Source: Austwickia sp039812465
GTDB lineage: Bacteria > Actinomycetota > Actinomycetes > Actinomycetales > Dermatophilaceae
Assembly: GCA_039812465.1 (NCBI GenBank)
Contig: JBDIAS010000022.1
Span: 1 to 31,688 of the forward strand
DNA length: 31,688 bases
Reading direction: 5' to 3'
Shown here: positions 1 through 9,034 of the stretch, piece after piece
How the letters are laid out: the number at the start of each line of letters is the position of its first letter
How positions within the stretch are numbered: position 1 is the stretch's first letter
Notes under the pieces: generated by a model
Seen by the model: only the letters and a program-made list of their open reading frames with translations
Told to the model about the DNA's origin: nothing
The model's database searches: none
Translations under genes and position numbers: made by a program

Positions 1-333
1 CCCCCCCCCGCCGTGCTCGGCGGCGCCGGCGAACTCCTGGAACTCGGGCGCACCCGCCGCTTGGCCACACCGGGGATCCTGACCGCCCTGGCGTTGCGGG
101 ACAAGGGATGCAGCTACCCCGGATGCACCATGCCTCCCGGGTGGTCCGACGCCCACCACCTGCGACATTGGGTCGATGGCGGCCCCACCGAACCAGACAA
201 CATGACCCTCCTCTGCCGCCACCACCACACCACCGTGCACCGCCACCAACACATCGGCCAGGTCATCGACGGCGGAGTGATCTGGCGCCGCCACGACGGC
301 TCCCCCATCGGCAACCACCCCCGCGCCGCCTAA
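1..333 (+). CDS. HNH endonuclease, 13E12/DUF222 type, C-terminal part
   Basis: The gene enters from the left edge, so only its last 110 codons are visible, ending at TAA 331-333. The visible part holds a Cys-x4-Cys pair, an AHHLRHW segment, a DN pair and CRHHHTTVH. This is the HNH nuclease core that ends 13E12/DUF222-repeat proteins, which are multicopy in many actinobacteria. The family is predicted to nick or cut DNA, but the biological role of most members is unknown. The N-terminal DUF222 region would lie outside the window. The following 238 bases to crgA carry no gene that I can support. Confidence 0.85.
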   Translation, partial: PPPAVLGGAGELLELGRTRRLATPGILTALALRDKGCSYPGCTMPPGWSDAHHLRHWVDGGPTEPDNMTLLCRHHHTTVHRHQHIGQVIDGGVIWRRHDGSPIGNHPRAA

Positions 334-571
334 GCGGGCCGCGTGAGCCGACGACGTAGCCGCGGCACGCGCCCCCCGGAGGCGATCGGCCCGCTCGCCC
401 CGAAAGCAAGGACGGCCGCCGCAGCGGGGGGCGATCGGCGTTACCTGGCCTCCAGGCTGGGGATCGGGAGCGCGCGGGGAGCAGGATGTTCGGTGCCTCC
501 ACGCGCAGCCCGTACCCTGGACGTGTGACGTAACCCGCGCGCGCCGCGGTGCCGAGAATGAGGAGAACGCC

Positions 572-877
572 GTGTCCGACCCGCAGCCCGCGAAGAAGAC
601 CACCCCGACGAGCGTGCGACGCCCCGTGTCCGCATCGCCGACGAGCGTGCGGCGTCCGCTGCGGGGCAAGGACAAGGGCCCGGCGGCGCAGAACGCGGGA
701 AATCCGACCTGGTATGTCCCCGTCATGCTCGGTCTGATGCTCATCGGCCTGGTCTGGATCGTCGTGTTCTACCTGACGGCCGGCGCCTTCCCGGTCGCTG
801 CCTGGGGCAACTGGAACCTCGGCGCGGGCTTCCTGCTCATCATCTCGGGGTTCCTGATGACCACGAACTGGCGCTGA
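572..877 (+). CDS. crgA: Cell division protein CrgA
   Basis: A 101-residue protein with a basic, Pro/Ser-rich cytoplasmic N-terminus (about 1-45), a TM segment at about 49-69, a short AWGNWN loop and a second TM at about 81-98 ending TTNWR. This is the CrgA family layout. CrgA is a septal membrane protein that interacts with FtsZ, FtsQ and penicillin-binding proteins in mycobacteria and Streptomyces. The GTG start at 572 is chosen because AGGAG lies at 561-565. The N-terminus carries an imperfect internal repeat (TSVRRP twice). In mycobacteria crgA also lies beside trpG and the pknB operon, which supports the call. Confidence 0.93.
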   Translation: MSDPQPAKKTTPTSVRRPVSASPTSVRRPLRGKDKGPAAQNAGNPTWYVPVMLGLMLIGLVWIVVFYLTAGAFPVAAWGNWNLGAGFLLIISGFLMTTNWR

Positions 878-945
878 GGCAGGGGCGGAGCGTCTCCGGT
901 CGCGTCGATCGCTGGCGATGGCCGCCGTCGCGCCGATGGACGAGT

Positions 946-1767
946 ATGAGCACCCGTCGTTCCCGCGTCGCCGGCCGCGCTGGCCGCGCTGGCCGCGCCG
1001 TCGGGGTGCTCGGCGAGCTGTTCCTGACACTCGGGGCCCTCGTCCTTCTCTTCGTCGCCTGGCAGGTCTGGTGGGTGACGGGCACCGCGAGCCGCGCGTC
1101 CGCCGAGGTCGTGGACACCCTGTCCGCGCGGTTCGCGAGCGCCGGGCGGTTCGCGAGCACCGGCGCGCCGCCGGCCGCGGGAACCACGGACCTGACCGAC
1201 CGCCCACCGACGATCTCGCCGCGCCCCGTGCCGGGTGGGGGCACCACCGTGCGCAGCCCGGACGTCGCCGTGGGGGATCCGTTCGGGATCGTCACCGTCC
1301 CACGCTTCGGCAACGGACCCCAGCCCATCCTGCAGGGGACGAACGGCGCGCAGCTGGACCGCGGCGTAGGCCACGAGCCGACCTCCGCCATGCCGGGCCA
1401 CGTGGGCAACTTCGCCACCGCGGGCCACCGGGACACCTACTCCCACCCGTACCAGCGGATCGACGAACTCCGGCCCGGCGACGCGATCGTCGTTGAGGTC
1501 GCGGACGGTTGGGCGATCTACCGCGCGCAGTCCCACCGGATCGTCGAGCCCTGGCAGGTGGAGGTGTACGCGCCGGTCCCCGACCGCCCGGGGGCGACGC
1601 CCACGCAGTCGTGGATGACCCTCGTCGCCTGCGAGCCGCACTGGACGGCCCTGCGCCGCTGGGTGGTGCACGCTCTCCTGCAGGAGTGGGTGCCGCGCAC
1701 GGCCGACACCCCCGCGGCCACCGACCACCCCCAGCTCGTGGAGGCGCTCGACCCTCCCGACCCCTGA
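946..1767 (+). CDS. Class E sortase
   Basis: A 273-residue membrane-anchored transpeptidase. A basic N-terminus is followed by one TM (about 23-45), a Pro/Thr-rich linker and the sortase beta-barrel. The catalytic residues are visible: His161 in AGHRDT, Cys229 in TLVAC and Arg237 or Arg238 after it. Sortases cleave a sorting signal on secreted proteins and attach them to cell-wall precursors. Class E enzymes are the actinobacterial housekeeping type and often prefer LAxTG-like signals. No sortase substrate is encoded nearby. The ribosome site before ATG 946 is weak. It lies between crgA and trpG, where class E sortases are common in actinobacteria. Confidence 0.9.
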   Translation: MSTRRSRVAGRAGRAGRAVGVLGELFLTLGALVLLFVAWQVWWVTGTASRASAEVVDTLSARFASAGRFASTGAPPAAGTTDLTDRPPTISPRPVPGGGTTVRSPDVAVGDPFGIVTVPRFGNGPQPILQGTNGAQLDRGVGHEPTSAMPGHVGNFATAGHRDTYSHPYQRIDELRPGDAIVVEVADGWAIYRAQSHRIVEPWQVEVYAPVPDRPGATPTQSWMTLVACEPHWTALRRWVVHALLQEWVPRTADTPAATDHPQLVEALDPPDP

Positions 1768-1858
1768 CCACCGCCGATCCGCCCGCCACTGATCACGGAC
1801 CACCGCGCCACGTCCTGTCGATCACCCCGCCGACCAACCACTGTCCCGGGCGACCGAC

Positions 1859-1893
1859 GTCGCCCCCACCCGAAAGGTCGCCCCACCCGAAAG
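1859..1893 (+). repeat. Tandem 17-bp repeat before a small gene
   Basis: Two near-identical copies of GTCGCCCCACCCGAAAG (the first with one extra C) sit side by side. The second runs straight into the AAGGAGG ribosome site of the small membrane gene at 1903. The duplication therefore partly copies the translation-initiation region. Confidence 0.7.
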
Positions 1894-1902
1894 GAGGCCA
1901 GC

Positions 1903-2091
1903 ATGTACGCCGCCTTCTGGCACCACCTGCCCGGCCCCGCGCCGGTCCGGGTGGCGGCCTGCCTGCTGCTGCTCGCCCTGGTCGTGGCCGTGTGCTTCAC
2001 GTGGGTCTTCCCGTGGGTCGCGGGCCAGCTCCCGGTCAACGATCCGTCGTTGGCGGGCGCCGCGGCGGCCCCTCGTACGATCGAGGCGTGA
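1903..2091 (+). CDS. Small single-TM protein coupled to trpG/pabA
   Basis: A 62-residue protein with one clear TM (about 15-42, VAACLLLLALVVAVCFTWVF) and short polar ends. A strong AAGGAGG lies 5 nt before the ATG. Its TGA (2089-2091) overlaps the GTG start of the downstream glutamine amidotransferase in a GTGA, implying translational coupling. Mycobacteria also have a membrane protein between crgA and trpG, but I cannot establish homology at this length. Function unknown. Confidence 0.75.
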   Translation: MYAAFWHHLPGPAPVRVAACLLLLALVVAVCFTWVFPWVAGQLPVNDPSLAGAAAAPRTIEA

Positions 2092-2750
2092 ACCCCCCGC
2101 GGATCCTGGTCGTCGACAACTACGACAGCTTCGTCTACACGATCGTCGGCTACCTGCAGCAGCTGGGCGCGGTTTGCGAGGTGCGCCGCAACGACACGTT
2201 CGAGCCGGGCGAGGCGGAGCCGTACGACGGCGTCCTGGTCTCGCCCGGCCCGGGCATCCCCCAGGAGGCCGGGGTCTCGATGGACGTGATCCGCTGGTGC
2301 GCCGACCGCGGCCGGCCGATGCTCGGCGTGTGCCTCGGGCATCAGGCGCTCGGCGCCGTGTACGGGGCCACGATCCACCGCGCCCCCGAGCTCCTGCACG
2401 GCAAGACCTCTCGAATCGCACACGACGGCACCGGCGTGCTGGCCGGAATCCCGGACCCGTTCACCGCCACGCGCTACCACTCCCTCGCCATCGAACCGCA
2501 GACCCTCCCCGACGAGCTCCTCGTCACCGGTCGCACCCGCGGCGGCGTGATCATGGCGGTCAGACACCGGGAGCTTCCCCTGCACGGCGTGCAGTTCCAC
2601 CCCGAGAGCGTGCTCACCGAGCGGGGGCACCTGCTGCTGGGGAACTGGCTGGCGCTGTGCGGGCTTCCGGGCGCGGTCGAGGCGGCGGCGACCCTCGGCC
2701 CCCTGGTCGGTCAGTCCGCGGCCGCCCCGGTCGCGTCGCTACAGGCCTGA
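2088..2750 (+). CDS. trpG/pabA: Anthranilate/para-aminobenzoate synthase glutamine amidotransferase subunit
   Basis: A 220-residue class I glutamine amidotransferase. It starts ILVVDNYDSFVYTIV, carries the SPGPG oxyanion segment (52-56), the nucleophile Cys82 in GVCLGHQ, and His171/Glu173 in FHPES. It hydrolyses glutamine and channels ammonia to a chorismate-using partner: TrpE for tryptophan, PabB for folate, or both. The partner is not in the window. It starts at GTG 2088 inside the stop of the small membrane gene. It converges on pknB with about 30 bp between stops, as in mycobacteria where this locus is called trpG. TrpG and PabA cannot be told apart by sequence here. Confidence 0.93.
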   Translation: MNPPRILVVDNYDSFVYTIVGYLQQLGAVCEVRRNDTFEPGEAEPYDGVLVSPGPGIPQEAGVSMDVIRWCADRGRPMLGVCLGHQALGAVYGATIHRAPELLHGKTSRIAHDGTGVLAGIPDPFTATRYHSLAIEPQTLPDELLVTGRTRGGVIMAVRHRELPLHGVQFHPESVLTERGHLLLGNWLALCGLPGAVEAAATLGPLVGQSAAAPVASLQA

Positions 2751-2781
2751 CGACGCAGCCCTGACGACGCGTCGCCGCCGC

Positions 2782-4572
2782 TCAGTTCTCGGGCGACACG
2801 ATCGTGGCCGGCGGGGTGGGTGAGGGCGGCGTCGGGGGCGTCGGCGTGACCGTAACGGTCTGGGTGACGGTCGGGACGGGGGTGGGCTGCACGGCCACGA
2901 CGACCGCGCGCACGGTCGTGCCCTGCGGGACGGACACCCCGGAGTACTCGTGTTGGATCAGCGTGCCCGGCGCGCCGCCCGAGTTGGCGACCGTGACCTG
3001 CATCCGCAGACCGAGCTTGGTCAGGGTCGCGAGGGCCTCGGATTGGCTGACCCCGATGAGGTTGGGCACCCGTACCTTGCCGGTGCTGATCCGCACGGTC
3101 ACGGTCGAGCCCTCCTGGACCACCGTGTCCTTGGCGGGGTCGGTGGACACGACCGCGTCGGCTCCGAGCTCGTAGCTGTCCACCAGCTCCCAACTCACCT
3201 GCAGGCCCCGCGCGTCCAGCTTCGCGGCGGCCTCGTCGCGGTGGAAACCGAAGAGATCGGGGACCTGGACGGACCCCGGGCCCGAGGACACGTCGAGCAG
3301 CACGCGGCTCCCGGACGGCGCTTCTCGGCCGCCGTCCGGGGACTGCTGGACGACGACGTCGCGCGCCGCCCGATTGGACACGTAGCGCATGTCCGAGCCG
3401 AAACCGGCCGCCCCCAACTCCTCCGTGGCCGCCTGGAGCGGTTTGTTGCGCACGTCGGGGACGGTGACGCCCGGCGCCGTGCCCAACCGGCCCTGCGCGG
3501 CGAGCACCCCGAGCGTCACCAGCAGCACGCCCAGCAGGACGGCCAGCGCGGTCACGATCCGGCGGCGGGACCTGCGGGCCGTGATCGGCGGGAACGAGCT
3601 GGTCACCTCGTCCTGGCGGGCGGGCGGGGCCACTGTCGGCACCGGCGCCGGGGGGTTCGGCTCCTCGGTTGGCGGATCGCTCGGTAGGACCGCCAGCGTG
3701 GTGTCGCTGGGGCGTCGGCCGGAGGCCACCGCCTCCAGGTCGGCGGCGAACTCGCCGGCGCTGGCGTAGCGGGCGTCGGGCTCCTTGGCGAGCGCCCGCA
3801 GCGCCACCGCGTCCAGGTCCTTGGGCACCTGCGAGCGGTAGGTGGACGGGGGTGCCGCGGGGGTGCCGACGTGCTGGTACGCGATGGCCAGCGGGCTGTC
3901 GCCCAGGAAGGGGGGCCGGCCGGTCAGCAGCTCGTACAGGACGCACCCGGCGGCGTAAATGTCGGTACGGGCATCGATCGCCTGGCCCTGCGCCTGCTCG
4001 GGGGAGAGGTACTGCGCGGTCCCGACGACGACCGCGGTGTTGGTGAGGGTCGCTGCGGTGTCAGCGATCGCGCGGGCGATCCCGAAGTCGGTCAGCTTCA
4101 CTGCTCCGGTCGTGGACACCATGACGTTGGCCGGCTTGATGTCCCGGTGCACGATGCCGTGGGCGTGCGAGTAGCCGAGCGCCCGCAGGGTCGCGGCCAT
4201 GACGCGGGCGGCCTCGTCCGGCTCCAGCGGGCCGCCGCGTTCGTGGAGGGTCTCCCGCAACGTCTTGCCGCGCACGTACTCCATCACGATGAACGGGACC
4301 GCCAGGTCGGCGCCGCCCAACTCCGTGGTGGTGTCCTCCCCGGAGTCGTAGACGGCCACGATCGAGGGGTGGTTCAGGCCGGCGGCCGACTTCGCCTCCC
4401 GGCGGAATCGGGTGAGGAACGCGTTGTCGCGCGCGAGATCGGAGCGCAGCACCTTGATGGCGACCTCGCGGTTGAGCCGCGCGTCCCAGCCCGCGTGGAC
4501 TTCGGCCATGCCGCCACGCCCGATGAGCCGGCCGACCTTGTACCGGCCGACCAGCACGCGCTCCGCCTCCAC
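2782..4572 (-). CDS. pknB: Serine/threonine protein kinase PknB with three PASTA domains
   Basis: A 596-residue receptor kinase. The kinase domain spans about 10-280: glycine loop GRGGMAE, Lys40 in VAIK, HRD at 142-144, DFG at 162-164, and an activation loop with adjacent Thr residues. A Pro-rich juxtamembrane region and a basic stretch precede one TM (about 339-359). Three extracellular PASTA domains follow (about 368-430, 434-497, 498-562), then a Thr/Pro-rich tail. PASTA domains bind muropeptides or lipid II, so the kinase reads cell-wall state and phosphorylates growth and division proteins. The start is GTG 4572 with a weak ribosome site. It is the last gene of the operon, 95 bp after pknA. 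Mycobacterial PknB has four PASTA domains. Confidence 0.95.
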   Translation of the reverse strand: MEAERVLVGRYKVGRLIGRGGMAEVHAGWDARLNREVAIKVLRSDLARDNAFLTRFRREAKSAAGLNHPSIVAVYDSGEDTTTELGGADLAVPFIVMEYVRGKTLRETLHERGGPLEPDEAARVMAATLRALGYSHAHGIVHRDIKPANVMVSTTGAVKLTDFGIARAIADTAATLTNTAVVVGTAQYLSPEQAQGQAIDARTDIYAAGCVLYELLTGRPPFLGDSPLAIAYQHVGTPAAPPSTYRSQVPKDLDAVALRALAKEPDARYASAGEFAADLEAVASGRRPSDTTLAVLPSDPPTEEPNPPAPVPTVAPPARQDEVTSSFPPITARRSRRRIVTALAVLLGVLLVTLGVLAAQGRLGTAPGVTVPDVRNKPLQAATEELGAAGFGSDMRYVSNRAARDVVVQQSPDGGREAPSGSRVLLDVSSGPGSVQVPDLFGFHRDEAAAKLDARGLQVSWELVDSYELGADAVVSTDPAKDTVVQEGSTVTVRISTGKVRVPNLIGVSQSEALATLTKLGLRMQVTVANSGGAPGTLIQHEYSGVSVPQGTTVRAVVVAVQPTPVPTVTQTVTVTPTPPTPPSPTPPATIVSPEN

Positions 4573-4667
4573 CGGAATTGCCCTGTCCCTTCCCGTACGA
4601 CGTCCGTGTTCTCACGTGGGGTGCTCAGGTGCGGTCACTGCGGACCGGCCCTCTCCAGGGTCCCAGG

Positions 4668-6112
4668 TCAGCTGCTGCCTGGGGTGGCGGTGGGGCTGCC
4701 CGTCGGCGTCGTCACCACCGGGTCGCTCGTCGTCGGAGAAGGCGACGGCGCGGTCGGCGAGGTCGGGCTGGGCTCCTGCGTGGTGGTGGTCGGTGCGGGT
4801 CCCCGGGAGATCTGCAGCGTGATGCGGTCGCCTGTGGGGACCGTGCCGTACGGCTGGATATCCACGATCGTGCCGGCGGGCTGGTCGCTGTCCACCGTCT
4901 CCCGCTGGAAGGTCGAATACCCGAGACCGCGCAGCGCGGTCTCCACCGCGTCGGCGTTGCGGCCGACGTAGATCGACCGGTCGATCGACGGCGCCGTCGT
5001 GGTCGTGGTGGTGTGGGTCGTCGTGTTCGTGGCGGGGTGGGGGGGGGTTCGGAGCCGCCGAGCAGGCCTGTGAACTGCAGGATCGCCCACAATGCCACGA
5101 GCGCGAGCACCCCGAGGATCACCCGCACCCAGACGGAGACGCCCCTGCGGTCGGGGTCCGCGGCCGCGGTGCCGGTACGGGTGGCAGGGGCCGCCCCGGC
5201 GTTCGCGTAGGCGGTCGGCGAGGTCAGCTGCTGCGTCGCGGGCGACTCGCTCATCACCCGGGTCGCCTCGAAGCCCGGCGGGATAGCGGCCGCGGCGGCG
5301 GCCGGGCCGCCCTTCATCGCGCCCGCCAGCGCCTTGGCGCTCGCGGGGCGCTGATCCGGCTCCTTGGCGAGGCAGCTCATGATGACCGCAGCCATGGCGG
5401 GCGGGACGCTGCTCGGCAGCTCCGGCGGCGGCTTGTGCACGTGCGCCATCGCGGTGGCGACCGGCGACCCGTCGTCGAACGGGCGCCGCCCGGTGAGCAG
5501 CTCGTGGGCGACGACGCCGAGGGAGTAGATGTCGGACTTGGGGCTGACGGGCCGACCCATCGCCTGCTCCGGCGAGATGTACTGCGCGGTGCCCATCACC
5601 TCGCCGGTCCGCGTCATCGGCGCGGCGTCGGTCGCCCGCGCGATCCCGAAGTCGGTGAGCTTCACGACGCCGTCGGGGCGCACCATGATGTTTGCCGGCT
5701 TCACGTCCCGGTGGATGACGCCCGCCTCGTGGGCGGCCTGCAGCGCCTCGGCGCACTGGCCCACGACCATCGCGGTCCGGCGCGGGGACTGCGGCCCCTC
5801 GTCGCGGATGATCGCCGAGAGCGGCTCGCCCTCGACGAACTCCATGACGAGCCAGGACGCCCCGTCGGTCTCGCCGTAGTCGTAGACCGTGGCGATGTTG
5901 GGGTGGCTCAGCAGGGCGGTGTGCCGGGCTTCCTCGCGGAAGCGTTCCTCGAAGCCCGGCTGGGTTGCCAGGTTCGCCGACAGGAGCTTGATGGCCACGG
6001 TGCGTCCGAGCACCTTGTCCGTCGCCTTCCAGACCTCGCCCATCCCGCCGACGGCGATGAGCTCGTCGAGGGTGTACCGGTTGCCGTAGACCGTGCCGGG
6101 CTCCATCGTCAT
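4668..6112 (-). pseudogene. pknA: Serine/threonine kinase PknA, frameshifted before its PASTA domain
   Basis: Residues 1-357 are an intact kinase with membrane anchor: VGGMGE loop, Lys42, HRD at 134-136, DFG at 154-156, TM at about 327-350. The reading frame then breaks in a C9 tract (G9 at 5039-5047 on the given strand). In the continuing frame the tail is Arg/Pro-rich nonsense ending at 4712. In the neighbouring frame a Thr-rich linker, a recognisable PASTA domain (from IYVGRNADAVETALRGLG to ITLQISRG) and a Pro/Ser/Thr tail run to TGA at 4668. One extra C would join the two and give 481 residues. The ATG at 6112 overlaps the pbpA stop (ATGA). Whether the indel is a sequencing error, a true mutation or phase variation cannot be decided here. 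Confidence 0.85.
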
Positions 6113-7578
6113 GGGTTGATCACTGCCTTCATCACTTGCTGGGCGAGGGGAGCGGCATTGAAGGAGCCGCCGGGACCGGGGGCGGCCAGACCGCCATCCT
6201 CGACGAGGACCGCCACGGCGACCTTGGGGTCGTCGGCGGGCGCGAACGAGATGAACCACGCGTGCGGGGCCAGGTCGCGACCCTGGGCGTCCTTGCCGTG
6301 CTCGGCGGTGCCCGATTTCCCGGCCACGCGGACCCCGGGCAGCGCGGCGGCCACGCCCGTCCCGCCCGGCTCGGTCACGGTCGTCATCATCCGCGTGAGC
6401 GCCGCCGCCACGTCGGGGGATACCGCGCGGGACTGCTCCACGGGCCGCGTCTGGTCGATGATCTCCAGGCCCGAGTCTCGCGTCTGCTTCACCAGGTAGG
6501 GCCGCATGACGACGCCGCGGTTGGCGACGCCGGCGGCCACCATCGCCATCTGCAGCGGGGTGACCCGGACGTCCTGCTGCCCGATGGCCGTGAACGCCTC
6601 CTGCGGCTTGCCCGGCATCGGCCCCAGGGAGCTCGGGGTGGTCGTCAGCGGGATCCGCAGCGGCTGGTCGAACCCGAACGCCGCCGCCTGGTCGGTGAGC
6701 GCCTGCGCGCCGAGGTCCATCCCGAGCTGGCCGAAGGCGGTGTTGCAGGAGATCTGCAGCGCCCGCGTCATGTCGACCGTGCCGGAGTCGCACGGCGCGC
6801 GCCAATCGTTGCGCAGCGTCACGGTGGTGCCGGGCATCGACAGGTTCGCGGTGCCGGTCAACGAGCTGTGCTCCTGGTAACGCCCGCTGCTCAGGGCCGC
6901 GGCCGCGGTCACCACCTTCATCGTCGACCCGGCCGGGTAGAGGTCGCCGGTGATCGCGCGGTTCACCATCGGCTTGGCGGGGTCGGCGTTGAGCGTGGTC
7001 CACGCGCGCTCGGCCGCGGCCGCATCGTGCGTCGAGAGCGTGTTCGGGTCGTACTGCGGCGAGGACGTCATCGCGAGGATTGCCCCGGTGCGCGGCTCGA
7101 GCGCGACGATCGCGCCCTTGCGCTGACCGAGGGCCTGGGCCGCGGCCTGCTGCACCGTGGGGTTGATCGTCAGCTCGATGCTGACCCCCGTCGGCTGCTT
7201 GCCGGTGAGGAGATCCCCGAGCCTGCGGTAGAAGAGCGAATCCGACTGCCCGGAGAGCAGGTCGTTCTCGGCCAACTCCAGGCCGCCGGCACCGTACAGG
7301 AAGGAGAACCACCCCGTGAGGTGCGCGTACCGCCTTCCAGAGGGGTAGGTGCGGATGTACGCCAGCTCGCCGTCGGTCTTCTCCGAGCGGGCGACCTGGG
7401 TCTGGTCGACGAGGATCGCGCCCCGCTCCTGCTCGTACGCGGACAGCAAGGTCCGCCGGTTGTCGGGCGCGTTGCGCAGAGCCCGCGCGTCGGCGAACTG
7501 GACCCACGAGGAGAACGCGAGGAGCAGCGCGAACATCGCGGCGACGAGCAGGGTCAGCCGGCGGATGGGGGAGTTCAT
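6109..7578 (-). CDS. pbpA: Class B penicillin-binding protein PbpA
   Basis: A 489-residue peptidoglycan transpeptidase with a single N-terminal membrane anchor (about 7-27) and an extracytoplasmic catalytic domain. All three active-site motifs are present: Ser218-x-x-Lys221 (STMK), SCN at 277-279, and KSG at 421-423 followed by TAE. Its usual partner is the SEDS glycosyltransferase RodA, encoded just upstream. Start ATG 7578 overlaps the rodA stop, and its own stop overlaps the pknA start, both as ATGA. Co-translation of synthase and kinases fits the known phosphorylation of PbpA-type proteins by PknB in mycobacteria. Confidence 0.95.
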   Translation of the reverse strand: MNSPIRRLTLLVAAMFALLLAFSSWVQFADARALRNAPDNRRTLLSAYEQERGAILVDQTQVARSEKTDGELAYIRTYPSGRRYAHLTGWFSFLYGAGGLELAENDLLSGQSDSLFYRRLGDLLTGKQPTGVSIELTINPTVQQAAAQALGQRKGAIVALEPRTGAILAMTSSPQYDPNTLSTHDAAAAERAWTTLNADPAKPMVNRAITGDLYPAGSTMKVVTAAAALSSGRYQEHSSLTGTANLSMPGTTVTLRNDWRAPCDSGTVDMTRALQISCNTAFGQLGMDLGAQALTDQAAAFGFDQPLRIPLTTTPSSLGPMPGKPQEAFTAIGQQDVRVTPLQMAMVAAGVANRGVVMRPYLVKQTRDSGLEIIDQTRPVEQSRAVSPDVAAALTRMMTTVTEPGGTGVAAALPGVRVAGKSGTAEHGKDAQGRDLAPHAWFISFAPADDPKVAVAVLVEDGGLAAPGPGGSFNAAPLAQQVMKAVINP

Positions 7579-8951
7579 GTCGGCCGCACCACCTGGGTCG
7601 GGGCGTCCGCGTCGGGGGAGGGTTCGTCGGGGTCCGGCAGCGGCCGGCGCGCGTGGTCGCTGATCCGCAGCAGGATCGCCACGATGGTCCAGTTCGCGAG
7701 CAGGGACGAGCCCCCGGCGGAGAGGAACGGCGTCGTGAGGCCGGTCAAGGGCACGACCCGCAGCACGCCGCCGACGATCGTGAAGACCTGCAGGGCCATC
7801 GTGAAGCTCAGCCCGACCGCGAGGAGCTTGCCGAAGCCGGCCCGGGTGCCGAGGGCGGTCCGCAGGCCCCGCTCGATGAGCAGCGCGTAGAGCACGATGA
7901 TCGCGAACAGGCCGACCAGCCCGAGCTCCTCCCCAAGGGCGGCGATGATGAAGTCGCTCTCGGCCAGCGGCGTGATCTGGGGGCGGCCCTGCCCGAGGCC
8001 CGTCCCGAGCATCCCGCCCGCGCCGAGGCCCATGAGGCCCTGGCGCAGCTGGTAGCTCGCGTCGAAGTTCTCCGCGGCCCACGGGTCGAGCCAGATGTGC
8101 ACCCGCCGCTGGAAGTGCGCGAAGAGCAAGAACGCGACCCAGGCGGCCCCGACGAAGAGCGCCATGCCGATCGCGACCCAGCTGCGCCGCTCCGTCGCGA
8201 CGTACAGCATCGCCACGAACAGGCCGAAGAACAGCAGCGAGGTCCCGAGGTCCCGCTCCAGGACGAGGACGAGAACGGCGAACCCCCAGGCGATGAGGAT
8301 CGGGCCGAGATCCCGCGCGCGCGGCAACCGCCAGCCGAGGATCTCCCGACCGGCGATCGACAGCGCGTCGCGGGTCTGGACCAGGTAACCGGCGAAGAAG
8401 ATCGTCAGCAGGATCTTCGCGACCTCGCCCGGCTGGAAGGACAGGCCGGCGAGCTCGATCCAAATCCGGGAGCCGCCGGACTCCTTGCCGATCAGGGGCA
8501 ACAGCGGGAGCAGGAGGGCGAGGATCCCCGCCGCCATCGCGGTGTACGTGTAGCGCTGCAGGATGCGATGGTCGCGCAGGAACACGAGCACGGCCGCGGC
8601 GACCACCATCGACAGCCCGGCCCACAGGATCTGTCGCGGCGCCGATCCGGCCTGCGAGCCGGCGGCGACGTCGAGGCGGTGGATCATCACGATGCCAAGC
8701 CCGTTGAGCAGGGTGGCGATCGGCAGCATGAAGGGATCGGCGTAGGACGCGCGCCAGCGCAGCACCAGGTGGAAGCCCACCGCGAAGACGAGCAGCCAGG
8801 CCCCCTGGGTGAGGATGTCGACCGGCACGGCGCCGTCGGCGGCCAGCCCCACGTTGAGGTAGGCGAGCAGCACGATCCCCACCGCGAAGAGCAGCAGGGC
8901 GAGCTCGACGCCGCGCCGGGGGCGGGGACGGAAGGTGCTGACCGTGCTCAT
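7575..8951 (-). CDS. rodA: SEDS peptidoglycan glycosyltransferase RodA (FtsW/RodA/SpoVE)
   Basis: A 458-residue polytopic membrane protein with about ten TM segments. SEDS features include WAGLSMVVAAAVLVF, the GESGGSRIWIELAGLSFQPGEVAKI-type loop (Gly/Ser-rich then QPGE-AKI), and DLGTSLLFFGLF. RodA polymerises lipid II glycan strands during elongation, with PbpA as transpeptidase. Start ATG 8951 overlaps the TGA of the second mini-ORF, and its stop overlaps the pbpA start. The GGGGA ribosome site for rodA lies inside the mini-ORF, so duplication of that segment may affect RodA expression. Confidence 0.94.
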   Translation of the reverse strand: MSTVSTFRPRPRRGVELALLLFAVGIVLLAYLNVGLAADGAVPVDILTQGAWLLVFAVGFHLVLRWRASYADPFMLPIATLLNGLGIVMIHRLDVAAGSQAGSAPRQILWAGLSMVVAAAVLVFLRDHRILQRYTYTAMAAGILALLLPLLPLIGKESGGSRIWIELAGLSFQPGEVAKILLTIFFAGYLVQTRDALSIAGREILGWRLPRARDLGPILIAWGFAVLVLVLERDLGTSLLFFGLFVAMLYVATERRSWVAIGMALFVGAAWVAFLLFAHFQRRVHIWLDPWAAENFDASYQLRQGLMGLGAGGMLGTGLGQGRPQITPLAESDFIIAALGEELGLVGLFAIIVLYALLIERGLRTALGTRAGFGKLLAVGLSFTMALQVFTIVGGVLRVVPLTGLTTPFLSAGGSSLLANWTIVAILLRISDHARRPLPDPDEPSPDADAPTQVVRPT

Positions 8952-9034
8952 GTCATTTCCCCGCGCTCGTCGGACTCCGACCGTTGGGACAGCGCGCGCC
9001 GCACCTTCCGTACGCGTCCTTCCTCGCCGCTCAT
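8948..9034 (-). CDS. 28-residue mini-ORF, copy 2, between pstP and rodA
   Basis: This begins MSGEEGRVRKVRRALSQR, continues with SESDERGE and ends in TGA at 8950-8948. The ATG (9034) overlaps the stop of copy 1, and its stop overlaps the rodA ATG, both as ATGA. It differs from copy 1 mainly by Ser for Cys19 and in the last residues. Basic then acidic, no TM, no known family. It may encode a real peptide or may only be a translated linker that delivers ribosomes to rodA. Confidence 0.5.
   Translation of the reverse strand: MSGEEGRVRKVRRALSQRSESDERGEMT

Noticed and set aside
5039..5047. Programmed ribosomal frameshift in pknA
   Set aside because: There is a homopolymer but no recognisable upstream stimulator or downstream pseudoknot, so error, mutation or phase variation are simpler.
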